Positions 50,321-59,535 are shown, counted from the first letter of the stretch. The stretch: 64,000 nt of DNA from Paenibacillus vini (GCF_018403325.1 NZ_BOSL01000018.1:15312-79311); one strand, 5' to 3'. A program made the numbers and translations. Notes: generated by a model not told the origin, from the letters alone.

Positions 50321-52036
50321 TTATACCTCCAAAATCGAAGGCATAATATGTGGTGCTCTTCCGACTTCTTTCATGAAGTACTTCCGCATCATCCGATGAA
50401 TGCTTCTGATCCAGACCGCCCGGTCATAGGCCTCTCGTTCAGCCTGTTTGGTAAGGCCCCGCTTGAGCACCGCTTCTGCCCGTCTCAGCAGCGGTCTTGC
50501 ATCCTGCATGTACACGAAGCCGCGGGTCACAATATCCGGTCCGGCCAAGATTTGCCCGGTCTTCTTATCCAAGGTCATCACGACGATGACAATGCCTTCC
50601 TGCGCAAGCTCCAGCCGTTCTTCCATCAATTCATCCTCGCGGGCCCGCATCTCGCCGTTGCTGATAAACACTTCACCCGATGGAATTGTTCTGCCGCGCT
50701 TGGCCCGGTTGCGATAGATGGAGAGCGTATCGCCGATATTAAGCACAAAGGTCCGGTCTTCCGTCAGGCCGGTTTGCAGCGCCAGTTTCTTGTGACTGAG
50801 CAGCATCCGATACTCTCCGTGAATCGGAATGAAGAATTTGGGACGAATAAAGCTGAGCATCAGCTTCAAGTCCTCACGATTTCCGTGTCCCGAGGTATGG
50901 ATGTCAAATATAGAACCGTAAATGACATGCGCCCCGGCCCGCATCAGCATATCGATGCTCCGGTTGACGTTTTGCGTATTTCCCGGAATCGGAGACGAGG
51001 AGAAAATTACCGTATCGCCGGGATAAATCTGAACCGAGCGGTGGGCGCCTGAAGCGATCCGGCTTAGCGCCGCGTTAGGCTCGCCCTGGCTTCCGGTACA
51101 TACGATCAGGATTTGGCTGTCTTCATACCGGTCGATATGCTTAACATCGATCAACATGCCTTCCGGAATACGGATATAGCCCAAATCTTGTCCAATCGAA
51201 AATACTTTTTCCATACTGCGGCCGATAACCGCGATTTTCCGGTTACACTGCATGGCCGCTTCGACAACCTGCTGCAGCCGATGGACGTTCGATGCAAACG
51301 TTGCGAACAGGATTCTTCCGTCGCATTGCCGGAAAGTATCCAGAATGGCGCCGCCTACCCGGCGTTCGGAAGGGGTGAAACCTTCCTTCTCGCTGTTGGT
51401 GCTGTCCGCGAGCAAGGCAAGTACGCCTTCGCCCCCAATGCTGGCCATCTTGAACAGATCGGCCGGCTTGTCCTCCGGAGTAAAATCGAATTTAAAATCG
51501 CCCGTATGAACGACAGCTCCGTAAGGCGTGTCTACTACGATGCCGAACGCGTCGGGAATGCTGTGAGTCGTCCGGAAAAAATGCACCGAAAGCTGTTGAA
51601 AATCGTACCGATCATTCTCCTCGAACACATGCAGCTTGACTTCCCCAAGCATCCTGTATTCCTCCAGCTTGGCACGGACCAGGCCGATCGTCAGCGGACC
51701 GCCGTAAACCGGAACGGACAACTGGCGGAGCACAAAAGGAAGCGCACCGATATGGTCCTCATGCCCGTGAGTCAGAAACAAACCCTTGATTTTGTGTTGG
51801 TTCTCGATCAAGTAGGTAATGTCCGGGATAATATAATCGATACCGGACAATTTGGAGTCCGGGAATTTCAATCCTGCGTCAATAATTACAATCTCGTTCT
51901 TGTATTCGATGCCGTACATGTTCTTGCCGATTTCGCCGATTCCGCCGAGGGAATAGATTCGTACCGGGGGCGGCGAAGGCTTAGGGCGCCGGTTAGGCTT
52001 TGCCGTAGCTACTGGTTTGGTATTTGCTTCATTCAT
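50321..52036 (-). CDS. rnj: Ribonuclease J
   Basis: 571 residues from ATG 52036 ('MNEANTKPVATAKPNRRPKPSPPPVRIYSLGGIGEIGKNMYGIEY'). The ribosome site GAGAGG is rather far, about 12 bases. Metallo-beta-lactamase/beta-CASP exo- and endo-ribonuclease for mRNA decay and rRNA trimming. The zinc motif is 'LFLTHGHEDHIGALPF'; the beta-CASP part has 'CTGSQGEPNAALSRIASG' and 'IHTSGHGNREDLKLMLSFIRPKFFIPIHGEYR'. The N-terminal Pro/Lys tail is longer than in the Bacillus enzyme. It is closer to RnjA than RnjB, but could be an extra paralogue. Confidence 0.95.
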   Translation of the reverse strand: MNEANTKPVATAKPNRRPKPSPPPVRIYSLGGIGEIGKNMYGIEYKNEIVIIDAGLKFPDSKLSGIDYIIPDITYLIENQHKIKGLFLTHGHEDHIGALPFVLRQLSVPVYGGPLTIGLVRAKLEEYRMLGEVKLHVFEENDRYDFQQLSVHFFRTTHSIPDAFGIVVDTPYGAVVHTGDFKFDFTPEDKPADLFKMASIGGEGVLALLADSTNSEKEGFTPSERRVGGAILDTFRQCDGRILFATFASNVHRLQQVVEAAMQCNRKIAVIGRSMEKVFSIGQDLGYIRIPEGMLIDVKHIDRYEDSQILIVCTGSQGEPNAALSRIASGAHRSVQIYPGDTVIFSSSPIPGNTQNVNRSIDMLMRAGAHVIYGSIFDIHTSGHGNREDLKLMLSFIRPKFFIPIHGEYRMLLSHKKLALQTGLTEDRTFVLNIGDTLSIYRNRAKRGRTIPSGEVFISNGEMRAREDELMEERLELAQEGIVIVVMTLDKKTGQILAGPDIVTRGFVYMQDARPLLRRAEAVLKRGLTKQAEREAYDRAVWIRSIHRMMRKYFMKEVGRAPHIMPSILEV

Positions 52037-52151
52037 TATGCGGTTAATCCTCTCTAGAATAATGCAGACTGATCTAAACATAATTATACTGAAATCTAAT
52101 CGCAATAACTAATTAATTTTTAGAAGAGACCACATTAACCTTAATGCACAG

Positions 52152-52187
52152 AAACAAGCTGACGCCGGAACAAGGCCGAACGCCAGC
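52152..52187 (-). terminator. Weak hairpin after the SGNH hydrolase gene
   Basis: GCTGACG (52158-52164) and CGCCAGC (52181-52187) pair with one G-U. On the minus strand TTGTTTC follows. It is about 110 bases past the stop at 52296; the assignment is uncertain. Confidence 0.35.
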
Positions 52188-52295
52188 TAAAATGATCTTA
52201 TTTCGAGAATTTACCCAATTGGCTACTGGTTAAAACACTTCATAAAATCGAATTATTTCAAGGGCCTGGCCCCGCGCCAATCCGGATTAACGGCG

Positions 52296-52964
52296 CTAAT
52301 TCAACCCAAGCTGCTGCAGCAACCCGCTATCACTTACTACTTCCATCCAACGCTCGGCGATAAGATGATGACCTGCCGCCGTAGGGTGTACTCCGTCCCA
52401 AAGCCAGTAAGCTTCCTCCCTGCGTCCGGCAGCGGCGTCGAAGGCATCCTGAAGCGGAACATGAACCGCGCCGAATTCCCGGGCCAATTCACGGACGATG
52501 GATTGATAAGCGGAAATCAGGTCGGTCCATTGCTCCCATTTGGCCACGGTTGCTCCCGTTTTAAGAATAAACGGCTCGCACAATACCAGTTTGGACTGAG
52601 GCAGAACCTCCTTGTTTTCGGTCAGCAGATGCCGGTAAGCCCTTTCAAATCGGTCTGTAACCCCGCTCGGTTCTTCGGACATGATTCTCCAAGCGTCATT
52701 CACGCCGATCAGGATACTGAGCACATCGGGCTTCAGGCTGATCGCGTCTTCATTCCAGCGCGCGTACAAATCCGAGACACGGTCACCGCTCACACCCCGG
52801 TTTATAAACAACGGATTTTGTTCGGCGCAGGTATGGCCAAGCTTTCCCGCGATCATATAAGCGTAACTATGTCCCAATACATGATTGAGGTCGGTTCCCC
52901 GATCCCGGTTACCGTCGGTAATCGAATCTCCCTGAAATAAAATCACCTTGTTATTCTTTTGCAT
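52296..52964 (-). CDS. SGNH/GDSL-family hydrolase
   Basis: 222 residues, ATG 52964 after AAGGGG. SGNH motifs: block I 'ILFQGDSITDGNRDRG' with the nucleophile Ser, block II Gly in 'RGVSGDRV', block III 'ILIGVNDAW', and block V 'WDGVHPTAAGHHLIAERW' with Asp and His. No signal peptide, so cytoplasmic. Such enzymes remove acyl groups, often acetyl from sugars; in this genome region a deacetylase for acetylated oligosaccharides is plausible but unproven. Transcribed alone. Confidence 0.93.
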   Translation of the reverse strand: MQKNNKVILFQGDSITDGNRDRGTDLNHVLGHSYAYMIAGKLGHTCAEQNPLFINRGVSGDRVSDLYARWNEDAISLKPDVLSILIGVNDAWRIMSEEPSGVTDRFERAYRHLLTENKEVLPQSKLVLCEPFILKTGATVAKWEQWTDLISAYQSIVRELAREFGAVHVPLQDAFDAAAGRREEAYWLWDGVHPTAAGHHLIAERWMEVVSDSGLLQQLGLN

Positions 52965-53095
52965 AAACTAAAATCCCCTTTTCGATGAACTTGTTAGTAC
53001 AAGTTCTTTAATTATATAAGAGAATGCCGTTTTTCGCAGCCAAATTGCGGTAGAGCAGCTTAATTATCTAACACTGCAAATTCCGGCCGCAGCAA

Positions 53096-53128
53096 AGAAG
53101 GCTCCGCCTCATCGGGGCAGAGCCTTCT
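53096..53128 (-). terminator. Terminator of the yqe operon
   Basis: AGAAGGCTC (about 53097-53105) pairs with AGAGCCTTCT (53119-53128), with inner CGCC/GGGC pairing. On the minus strand TTTG follows. It lies 18 bases after the stop at 53146. Confidence 0.75.
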
Positions 53129-53145
53129 CTTATTTTGTGTCCGCA

Positions 53146-53919
53146 CTATTTTATCGCTACAAAAAACAGTCTGGCCGCGTCATCCTTCGCTTCCACCCAC
53201 TCGAAGTCGGCATAACAGGAGACGTCCCGGAACCCGCACTTAAGCAGCTCGCTGGTCATCCAATCCGGATCATAGGCACGCTGGACATGAGTTTCCTCAA
53301 ATCGCCGGTACAAGCCAGGACCGTTCTCTTCCTCACGGGCAAAAATCGTTAAATGATGTTCTATTTCATCCCGTGCGTCATCCCGTTCGCAGGTCCAGAT
53401 ATAAGCTACGGAGGATTCGTCCCAGATGAACGGCTGTTCTTCTTCATACCGGCGAAGCGTGTTCGGGTGATGGACATCAAACAGGAAGGTCCCACCCGGC
53501 TTCAGCCCCTCATAGGTTCTGCGGAAGGTACTGACGATGTCATCCTTCTCTAGCAGATAGTTCAGGCAATCGCAAAAAGAAATTACCGAATCGACCGGCT
53601 CTGGCATTTCCCATTCCGTCATATCCTGTTGAACCCAGCGGATGCTCCCGTCACGGAACAATCGGACGCCTTGCGTGGTTCCTTCCATTTTGCGCCGGGC
53701 AACCGACAGCATGTCCGCCGAAAGATCGATACCGGTCACCTGAAATCCGGCATTCACGAGGGGAATCGAAATGCTGCCCGTACCGCAGCCGAGATCAACG
53801 ACCGATGTGGGCATACCGTGCTTCTCCCAGGCCATGCGGGCGAACCGGATCCACTCGGGATACGGCATATCTTCCATCAATTCATCGTAAACATAGGCAA
53901 ATTTTCGATAAGATACCAT
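53146..53919 (-). CDS. yqeM: YqeM-like SAM-dependent methyltransferase
   Basis: 257 residues from ATG 53919; a GTG nine bases upstream is an alternative. SAM-binding motif I 'SVVDLGCGTGSISIPLVNAGFQVTGIDLSADML' is near residue 40, followed by 'VDSVISFCDCLNYLL' and 'LKPGGTFLFDVHHPNTL'. In Bacillus yqeM follows rsfS (yqeL); here a CvfB-like gene stands between. The methyl acceptor is not known to me. Last gene of the operon. Confidence 0.88.
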   Translation of the reverse strand: MVSYRKFAYVYDELMEDMPYPEWIRFARMAWEKHGMPTSVVDLGCGTGSISIPLVNAGFQVTGIDLSADMLSVARRKMEGTTQGVRLFRDGSIRWVQQDMTEWEMPEPVDSVISFCDCLNYLLEKDDIVSTFRRTYEGLKPGGTFLFDVHHPNTLRRYEEEQPFIWDESSVAYIWTCERDDARDEIEHHLTIFAREEENGPGLYRRFEETHVQRAYDPDWMTSELLKCGFRDVSCYADFEWVEAKDDAARLFFVAIK

Positions 53920-53954
53920 GGTTGTCACCGCACTTTCGTTTCCGCACGTTCTGA

Positions 53955-54893
53955 TTATTCTGGCTTAGTCTCTGCTTGGGAATCATCTTTCGATTGCGAT
54001 TCCCCTTTATTCTTCAAAGCGGAGGTCAGGTAAGTCCAGTTTTCGCTCTGTGTAATTTTCCCGTCCTTCATCAGCTTGCCAAGCGCACGTTTGAACGCTG
54101 ATTTGCTGATCCCGAAGCGCTGCTTGATAAGATCGGGCGCTGTGGCATCCGAGAAAGGCATTCCGCCGCCGGGCCGGCTCTCCAGGTAAGCCAAGATACG
54201 CTCGGAATCTTCGTCACGGCCGATTTCCTTGCGCGGCGCCATCGACAGGTTGACGCGCCCGTCCTCACGGACATGCGCAATACGCACCTTAACCCGCTCA
54301 CCCAAACGAAGCATACGATTTCGTTCCGAGGAGTGGATCATGCCGATCGCTCCGAAACCGAGAACTCCGCCTTCCACGATTACAAACGTCCCCATCTGCA
54401 ACGGCTTGTATACGATCGCTTCCATCCACTGATTGTTCCAGGAAGATGGTGCGTGAAAAGCATGCTGAACCAGCTCCTGCTCGCCGGCCAGTTTGGCCTT
54501 CAGGCGTCCCTGTTTGTCGTGCTCCATAAGGACGTAGACCCGGTCTCCCACTTGGGGGTGCAGTTCTTTCAGCTCCGGCAGCTCCCGGATCGGAAGCAGC
54601 AGTTGCCGGCCCAATCCCATCTCCAGGAAGCAGCCGAGACGGGGATGAACGTCGGCCACTTCAAGCAGAGCGAGCTCACCTAACGTGAGATACGGCTTTT
54701 TCATCGTTGCGGCCAACCGGTCTTCCGTATCATAGAACAAGAATACTTCGACCGTGTCCCCAGGCTGAATCTTGCTTGTCAGTTCGGAGTAGTGGAGCAG
54801 CACGTCCTGCGTTCCTCCGCCGAGAAAATAACCGTAAGGCGAAACTTCCCGGTCTACGGGAAGAGATACGATCGTTCCCGCGATCAGGCTCAT
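53955..54893 (-). CDS. cvfB: S1-domain RNA-binding protein, CvfB/YitL-like
   Basis: 312 residues; its ATG overlaps the stop of rsfS by four bases (ATGA). Several S1-like OB folds: an N-terminal one ('GGGTQDVLLHYSELTSKIQPGDTVEVFLFYDTEDRLAATMKKP'), a second ('HPRLGCFLEMGLGRQLLLPIRELP') and a third ('IGMIHSSERNRMLRLGERVKVRIAHVREDGRVNLSM'), then a winged helix ('LIKQRFGISKSAFKRALGKLMKDGKI'). CvfB of Staphylococcus binds RNA and affects virulence gene expression. A polar Lys/Glu/Ser tail ends it. Confidence 0.9.
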   Translation of the reverse strand: MSLIAGTIVSLPVDREVSPYGYFLGGGTQDVLLHYSELTSKIQPGDTVEVFLFYDTEDRLAATMKKPYLTLGELALLEVADVHPRLGCFLEMGLGRQLLLPIRELPELKELHPQVGDRVYVLMEHDKQGRLKAKLAGEQELVQHAFHAPSSWNNQWMEAIVYKPLQMGTFVIVEGGVLGFGAIGMIHSSERNRMLRLGERVKVRIAHVREDGRVNLSMAPRKEIGRDEDSERILAYLESRPGGGMPFSDATAPDLIKQRFGISKSAFKRALGKLMKDGKITQSENWTYLTSALKNKGESQSKDDSQAETKPE

Positions 54894-55237
54894 ACGTTCT
54901 CCACTACCTTGGCGTCAGACCAAAGCCGCTCAATGTTGTAATATTCCCGCTCATCCCGGTGGAATATGTGTACTACGACATCCCCCAGATCCATGAGGAC
55001 CCAGCGGGCGGAGTTCATTCCCTCGATGCCGCGGATTTGCACGCCCGCTTCCTGCGTACGTTTGCGAACCTCTGTAGCGATCGCCTGCACCTGCGTGTCC
55101 GAGTTCCCGTGACAAATCACGAAATAATCGGCAATCAGCGAAATACCTTTCAGGTCCAGCGCCACAAGATTCATAGCTTTTTTATCTTCCGCGGCTGCCA
55201 CCGCGATGCTTAGCAATTCAGTTGGTGATACCGGCAT
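54890..55237 (-). CDS. rsfS: Ribosomal silencing factor RsfS
   Basis: 115 residues, ATG 55237 after AGGAGG. RsfS binds protein L14 of the large ribosomal subunit and blocks subunit joining when nutrients are low. The family core 'NLVALDLKGISLIADYFVICHGNSDTQVQAIATEVRKRTQEAG' and 'WVLMDLGDVVVHIFHRDEREYYNIERLW' is fully conserved. Sits in the standard place after yqeK. Confidence 0.96.
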   Translation of the reverse strand: MPVSPTELLSIAVAAAEDKKAMNLVALDLKGISLIADYFVICHGNSDTQVQAIATEVRKRTQEAGVQIRGIEGMNSARWVLMDLGDVVVHIFHRDEREYYNIERLWSDAKVVENV

Positions 55238-55270
55238 TCATATATCCTCCTATGGAAAATGATAATTGTT

Positions 55271-55852
55271 TTATTGTTTTGAACCCTTGATTTCCTGGAT
55301 CAGGCCGTTACGGGAAAGGACGGTCAGCGGGAAAATCACTTTTCCCTTCTCCAGCAGGAAGGAAATCGTCGAATCGAACCCTGCGACCAACGCCTCCTCC
55401 AAGCTATGTTCAGCCAGATCACGAATCCGTTCTACGCCGGGAAACTCCCGGCCCGGCTCGATATAGTCGGCCAGGCAGACGATTTTGTCGAGCTTCGTCA
55501 TGCCTACTCTGCCCGAGGTATGGTAGCGGACCGCGTCCAGCACCTCCGGATCCTCGATCCCGTAGTCCCGCTGCGCAACGAACGCGCCGATTTCGGCATG
55601 CATAAGCTGCTTGTCATGCTCCAGCAACTCGGGATTGAGCCCGTTGTCACGGATCATGGCTTCCTGGCGCTCAACCGGCCAGAATTTGGCCAAATCATGC
55701 AGCAACGCGGCCAGATCCGCCTTCTCCTTATCGCCGCCGAACCGCTCCGCCAGAATGACCGCCGTCTCCATCACGCCTTCGACATGCTTCCACCGTTTGG
55801 CAGGCATTTGACCGGAGACGATTTCGATCAGCTGTTCACGGGTGTATTCCAT
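55271..55852 (-). CDS. yqeK: YqeK HD-domain hydrolase
   Basis: 193 residues, overlapping the end of nadD by 17 bases. HD-fold metal motif: His in 'RWKHVEGV', 'AALLHDLAKFWP' (the HD pair), 'HAEIGAFVAQRDYG' and 'KLDKIVCLADYIEPGREFPGVE'. Enzymes of this group hydrolyse diadenosine tetraphosphate to two ADP. Length matches the family. Confidence 0.94.
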   Translation of the reverse strand: MEYTREQLIEIVSGQMPAKRWKHVEGVMETAVILAERFGGDKEKADLAALLHDLAKFWPVERQEAMIRDNGLNPELLEHDKQLMHAEIGAFVAQRDYGIEDPEVLDAVRYHTSGRVGMTKLDKIVCLADYIEPGREFPGVERIRDLAEHSLEEALVAGFDSTISFLLEKGKVIFPLTVLSRNGLIQEIKGSKQ

Positions 55853-56429
55853 ACAATCCGCTCCTTACGATATATTCATACACCGCTTCGGGCACCATGT
55901 AACGCACCGACAACCCATTCGCGATCCGCTTGCGGATCAGGCTGGACGAAATGTCGACGAGCGGCATATCCGCCAGAAGCACCGACTCCTGAATATATGG
56001 AGGCAGCGCATCAAGTTCAAGGAAGCTTCCCGGGCGCTGCAGCCCGATAAACGTGAGCATTCCCGTCAGTTCCTCGATCCCTTCCCATTTTGGAAGATAA
56101 TTGACCATGTCGGCTCCAATGATAAAAAACAGCTCCAGCTCAGGATGCTGTTTCCGCAGGGCCTTGATCGTATCTACCGTATAGGATACCCCGCCGCGCC
56201 GCAGTTCTATATCAAGCGGCTTAAAAGCGGGATGGCTATGGGTTGCGGCTTCCACCATGGCGAGCCTCTGCTCCCCGCTCACACCGGCCTGGTGTTTGTG
56301 AGGAGGAATATGGGACGGCATGAACCAAACCTCTTCCAAGGCATGCTGTTCCCGGGCGGCCTCCGCCGCCAGCAGATGCCCGAGATGGATCGGATCAAAC
56401 GCGCCTCCCATGATGCCGATTCTTTTCAT
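55836..56429 (-). CDS. nadD: Nicotinate-nucleotide adenylyltransferase
   Basis: 197 residues, ATG 56429. It joins nicotinate mononucleotide and ATP to form deamido-NAD, on the path to NAD. Nucleotidyltransferase motifs: 'GIMGGAFDPIHLGHLLAAEAA' with the (T/H)xGH element, 'FIIGADMVNYLPKWEGIEEL' and 'ISSSLIRKRIANG' near the C-terminus. Confidence 0.96.
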   Translation of the reverse strand: MKRIGIMGGAFDPIHLGHLLAAEAAREQHALEEVWFMPSHIPPHKHQAGVSGEQRLAMVEAATHSHPAFKPLDIELRRGGVSYTVDTIKALRKQHPELELFFIIGADMVNYLPKWEGIEELTGMLTFIGLQRPGSFLELDALPPYIQESVLLADMPLVDISSSLIRKRIANGLSVRYMVPEAVYEYIVRSGLYGIHP

Positions 56430-56467
56430 GACTGTTTCCTCCTCCCCGATTCCATTGCGGTCATTTG

Positions 56468-56758
56468 TTAGGGAAGCTCAATCTGCTTGTATTCGCGCGA
56501 TTCTTTATACAATACGATCGTTCTGCCGATCAGTTGAACCAGTTCCGCTCCGGCGCCTTCCGCCAATTCTTCGGCGATTTCGCGCGGATCGTCCAGATTG
56601 TTGTTCAGCACCGATACTTTAATCAGTTCCCGGCGCTCCAGCGCTTCGGAAATATGCCGGACGATCTGATCGTTCGTGCCCCCCTTGCCAACCTGAAAAA
56701 TCGGTTGAAGATGGTGGGCCTGGCTCCGTAAATAACGCTTTTGTTTTCCTGTAAGCAT
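56468..56758 (-). CDS. yhbY: YhbY/YqeI RNA-binding protein
   Basis: 96 residues, ATG 56758 with AGGAG about 12 bases upstream. A single CRM (CRS1-YhbY) domain: 'LTGKQKRYLRSQAHHLQPIFQVGKGGTNDQIVRHISEALERRELIKVSVLNN', containing the conserved G-K-G-G loop. The family associates with the large ribosomal subunit precursor. In Bacillus the gene is called yqeI. Confidence 0.95.
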   Translation of the reverse strand: MLTGKQKRYLRSQAHHLQPIFQVGKGGTNDQIVRHISEALERRELIKVSVLNNNLDDPREIAEELAEGAGAELVQLIGRTIVLYKESREYKQIELP

Positions 56759-56825
56759 GTAATTTCATAACTCCTCTAAATGTAAAATAGTTGTTTTCAT
56801 ATATTAACACTTCAACGTCCGCCGG

Positions 56826-57692
56826 CTAAACCAAACTGCTCAAGACCGCTGCGCGCATCGCGTCCACCGGAGCCGGCATGCCGGTCCAATATTCGAAGGC
56901 ATAGCCGCCTTGATAGACGAACATGCCGATTCCATTATGAATCGTACATCCTTTCCGTTCCGCTTGAAGGAGCAGTTCCGTGCGCAGCGGATTATAGATG
57001 AGGTCGCTGACGACGATGCCGGAAGGCAGCAGCGCCTCATCCAGCGGCGTTTGGCCGGGATGCGGATACATGCCTACGGAGGTCGTATTGATCAAAATAT
57101 CGATCTCCGGCAGCAGGCCGCCGATCTCCTCCATGCCGCAGCCCTTGAGCGCACCGAGATGGCTCCATTCCGCGGCCAGCTCACGCGCTTTCTCCGCCGT
57201 GCGGTTCGCCACGGTTACCCGGGCGGGCGACTCCTGCAGCAAGGCGTACACGATCCCGCGCGCCGCGCCGCCGGAACCGAGCACCAGCACCCGCTTCCCG
57301 GCCAAATCCGGTGCAGCTTGCTCTTTCAGGGAACGGATATAGCCGATGCCATCCGTATTATAGCCTTTCAGGACGCCTCCGTCATTGACGATTGTGTTGA
57401 CCGCACCGATCGCACGGGCTCCTTCATCCACCTCGTCGAGATATTTCATGACCTCGACTTTGTGGGGCACCGTTACGTTCACGCCGCGAAATCCGAGCGC
57501 ACGCACTCCTTTGATCGCATCCTCGAGACGGTCACCCTTTACATGAAGCGGCACATAAGTCCCTTCGATACCGGAAGCCTGGAGTGCAGCCCGGTGCATG
57601 GACGGAGATTTGGACTGGATGATCGGATCTCCCATGACGCCCAGCAGCAGAGGCAATTTCAGCTCCTCCCGCTCTTTCCCCACGACATTCAT
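56826..57692 (-). CDS. aroE: Shikimate dehydrogenase
   Basis: 288 residues, ATG 57692 with GGGGGAG four bases upstream. It reduces dehydroshikimate to shikimate with NADPH in aromatic amino-acid synthesis. Motifs: 'GVMGDPIIQSKSPSMHRAAL', the catalytic Lys in 'GVNVTVPHKVEVMKYL', 'VLVLGSGGAARGI' for the nucleotide and 'INTTSVGMYPHP'. Standard position between yqeH and yqeI. Confidence 0.96.
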   Translation of the reverse strand: MNVVGKEREELKLPLLLGVMGDPIIQSKSPSMHRAALQASGIEGTYVPLHVKGDRLEDAIKGVRALGFRGVNVTVPHKVEVMKYLDEVDEGARAIGAVNTIVNDGGVLKGYNTDGIGYIRSLKEQAAPDLAGKRVLVLGSGGAARGIVYALLQESPARVTVANRTAEKARELAAEWSHLGALKGCGMEEIGGLLPEIDILINTTSVGMYPHPGQTPLDEALLPSGIVVSDLIYNPLRTELLLQAERKGCTIHNGIGMFVYQGGYAFEYWTGMPAPVDAMRAAVLSSLV

Positions 57693-57733
57693 AGTTCTCC
57701 CCCTTTGACCCGTTCCGTAAACGAAAATTCCGG

Positions 57734-58861
57734 CTAGATCAGCGACGGCCGGACTAAAACTTTAATCCCCTTCGGCGCATGAACCGCTACAACGGCACCC
57801 GCCTCATTATTGACTTTGATCCAGCCGAGTCCTGATATAAACAGGTCGGTCCGGCTGCCTTTGGCGATGCGGAATTCATGCCGCGTCCAGTCCGGAAGCT
57901 TATCCAAGCTCTCCTTGCTCGGCGGAGCCAGCATTTCACCGGCATGATCCGCAAACAATTCGTCCGCACGCTCCAATTTGGTTCGGTGCAGCGGAATTCG
58001 TCCGCTGACAAAACAAGTGAACGATTGGCGTTCTCCCTGTACAAAATCAAACCGCCCAAACCCGCCGAAGAAGATAGTTTGGCCTTCGTTCAACTGGTAA
58101 ACGGCCGGCTTCAACGGCTTGTCCGGCAGAATGATGCCTAAATCCTGCGGGCTTACGAGCTCGCTGTATCTCGACGGATACATGATTCCCGGCGTATCGA
58201 TAATCGATCTTCCGTCATCCAGCGGAATGTGCACCATATCCAGCGTCGTACCCGGGTATCTTGACACCGTCAGCTCCTGATCCAGATCGCTGTAATCCCG
58301 GATCAGCCGGTTGATGAGCGTGGATTTGCCGACATTCGTCGAGCCGACCACGTATACATCCCGGTCGCCTCTATGCTGCTCCAGCGCTTCCAGCAAGCGA
58401 TCGAAACCGCTGTTTTGCTTCGCGCTGCACAGGACGACGTCCTCCACCTTAAGACCAAGATCCTTCGCTTCTTTTTGCACCCAGTTCCGGACTTTGTTCC
58501 AATTGGTCACTTTAGGCAGCAAATCGATTTTGTTGACCGCAAGCAGCACCGGATTATTGCCTATAAACCGCTGTAATCCCGAAATCACGCTGCCGTGAAA
58601 ATCAAAGATATCGACAATATGAATGACCAGCGCTTCTTTTCCGCCGATCTGGCTCAGCAGCCGCAGGAACTCGTCCTGCTCCACGGTAACCGATGACGAC
58701 TCATTATAGTTTTTAATGCGGAAGCAGCGCTGGCAAATGACCGGCTCCCGCGTTAGCGCCTGCTGCGGGGTATACCCCGGTTTGTTCTGCTCTTCGCTCT
58801 GCAGTTTAATCCCGCAGCCGCTGCAGCGGAATTCGCGCTCTTCGCTCCGCTTATCTGTCAT
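57734..58861 (-). CDS. yqeH: YqeH ribosome-biogenesis GTPase
   Basis: 375 residues. N-terminal zinc site C-S-G-C ... I-C-Q-R-C (about residues 13-43). Circularly permuted G domain: G4 'LLAVNKIDLLPK' comes before G1 'VVGSTNVGKSTLINRL', then G3 'DTPGI'. YqeH is needed for assembly of the small ribosomal subunit. Its start overlaps the yqeG stop by four bases. Confidence 0.96.
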   Translation of the reverse strand: MTDKRSEEREFRCSGCGIKLQSEEQNKPGYTPQQALTREPVICQRCFRIKNYNESSSVTVEQDEFLRLLSQIGGKEALVIHIVDIFDFHGSVISGLQRFIGNNPVLLAVNKIDLLPKVTNWNKVRNWVQKEAKDLGLKVEDVVLCSAKQNSGFDRLLEALEQHRGDRDVYVVGSTNVGKSTLINRLIRDYSDLDQELTVSRYPGTTLDMVHIPLDDGRSIIDTPGIMYPSRYSELVSPQDLGIILPDKPLKPAVYQLNEGQTIFFGGFGRFDFVQGERQSFTCFVSGRIPLHRTKLERADELFADHAGEMLAPPSKESLDKLPDWTRHEFRIAKGSRTDLFISGLGWIKVNNEAGAVVAVHAPKGIKVLVRPSLI

Positions 58862-59385
58862 TTCTGTTTTTCCTCCTCAAGCCATAATCCCGATTTCCCC
58901 AGACGGTGCTTCACGATCCGCTCCAGTCTTCGGTTGATGCGTGTGCCGAAACCTTCATCCGCTGCGGAGATCGGAAGCACCAGAACGGTGAACAACCCTT
59001 GACGGTTCCCACCTAAAATATCGGTCATCATTTGATCGCCGACCACGATCGTCTCTTCCGGTCTGAGGCCCATCATCTCCATCCCCTTCCGGAATGAAGA
59101 CCCCGCCGGTTTTCTCGCCTTATGCACGAACTCAATATTCAAAGGAGTCGCAAATACCGACACCCTGTCCAAATTATTGTTTGACACGATCACAAGTTTA
59201 AACCCGGCCTTCTTAACTTTTTCGAACCATTCTACCAGTTCGGGCGTGGCTAACGGCGCTTTGGCACCGACCAGCGTATTGTCCAGATCCGTGATGATTC
59301 CCCGGTACCCTTGTTCGTACAAGCCTTGGAGGTCGATATCAAAGACATTGTTGACTCGCAATTTGGGCAAAAATCTTTCAAACAA
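58858..59385 (-). CDS. yqeG: YqeG-family HAD phosphatase
   Basis: 175 residues, starting at TTG 59385 with a perfect GAGGTGA seven bases upstream. HAD motif I 'IITDLDNTLVGAKAP' with nucleophile Asp, motif II 'LVIVSNNN', motif III Lys in 'KPAGSSFRKGMEMMG' and motif IV 'VVGDQMMTDILGG'. First gene of the yqe operon in this window; promoter presumably in 59386-59453. Confidence 0.94.
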   Translation of the reverse strand: MFERFLPKLRVNNVFDIDLQGLYEQGYRGIITDLDNTLVGAKAPLATPELVEWFEKVKKAGFKLVIVSNNNLDRVSVFATPLNIEFVHKARKPAGSSFRKGMEMMGLRPEETIVVGDQMMTDILGGNRQGLFTVLVLPISAADEGFGTRINRRLERIVKHRLGKSGLWLEEEKQK

Positions 59386-59453
59386 TTTACGTTCACCTCG
59401 GTTTCATACGAAAAACTATACCATATTCTACCCTTGCTTTATATTTATATTTT

Positions 59454-59488
59454 AAAAAAGAAAAGGTCCCCGGTGCAACCACCGGGGA
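59454..59488 (-). terminator. Terminator of the moxR-DUF58-transglutaminase operon
   Basis: TCCCCGGTG (59467-59475) and CACCGGGGA (59480-59488) form a perfect nine-base stem with a four-base loop. On the minus strand CCTTTTCTTTTTT follows. It separates this operon from yqeG. Confidence 0.93.
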
Positions 59489-59535
59489 TCATTGTCGTGC
59501 TAGTGACATTCGGAAGTGTTCACAAATTCATTTTA

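Noticed and set aside
51113-52057. Plus-strand open frame of 314 codons opposite the RNase J gene.
   Set aside because: Antisense to a highly conserved gene; no ribosome site or known motif.
56910-57737. Plus-strand open frame of 275 codons opposite aroE.
   Set aside because: Shadow of aroE; Arg/His-rich with no family features.
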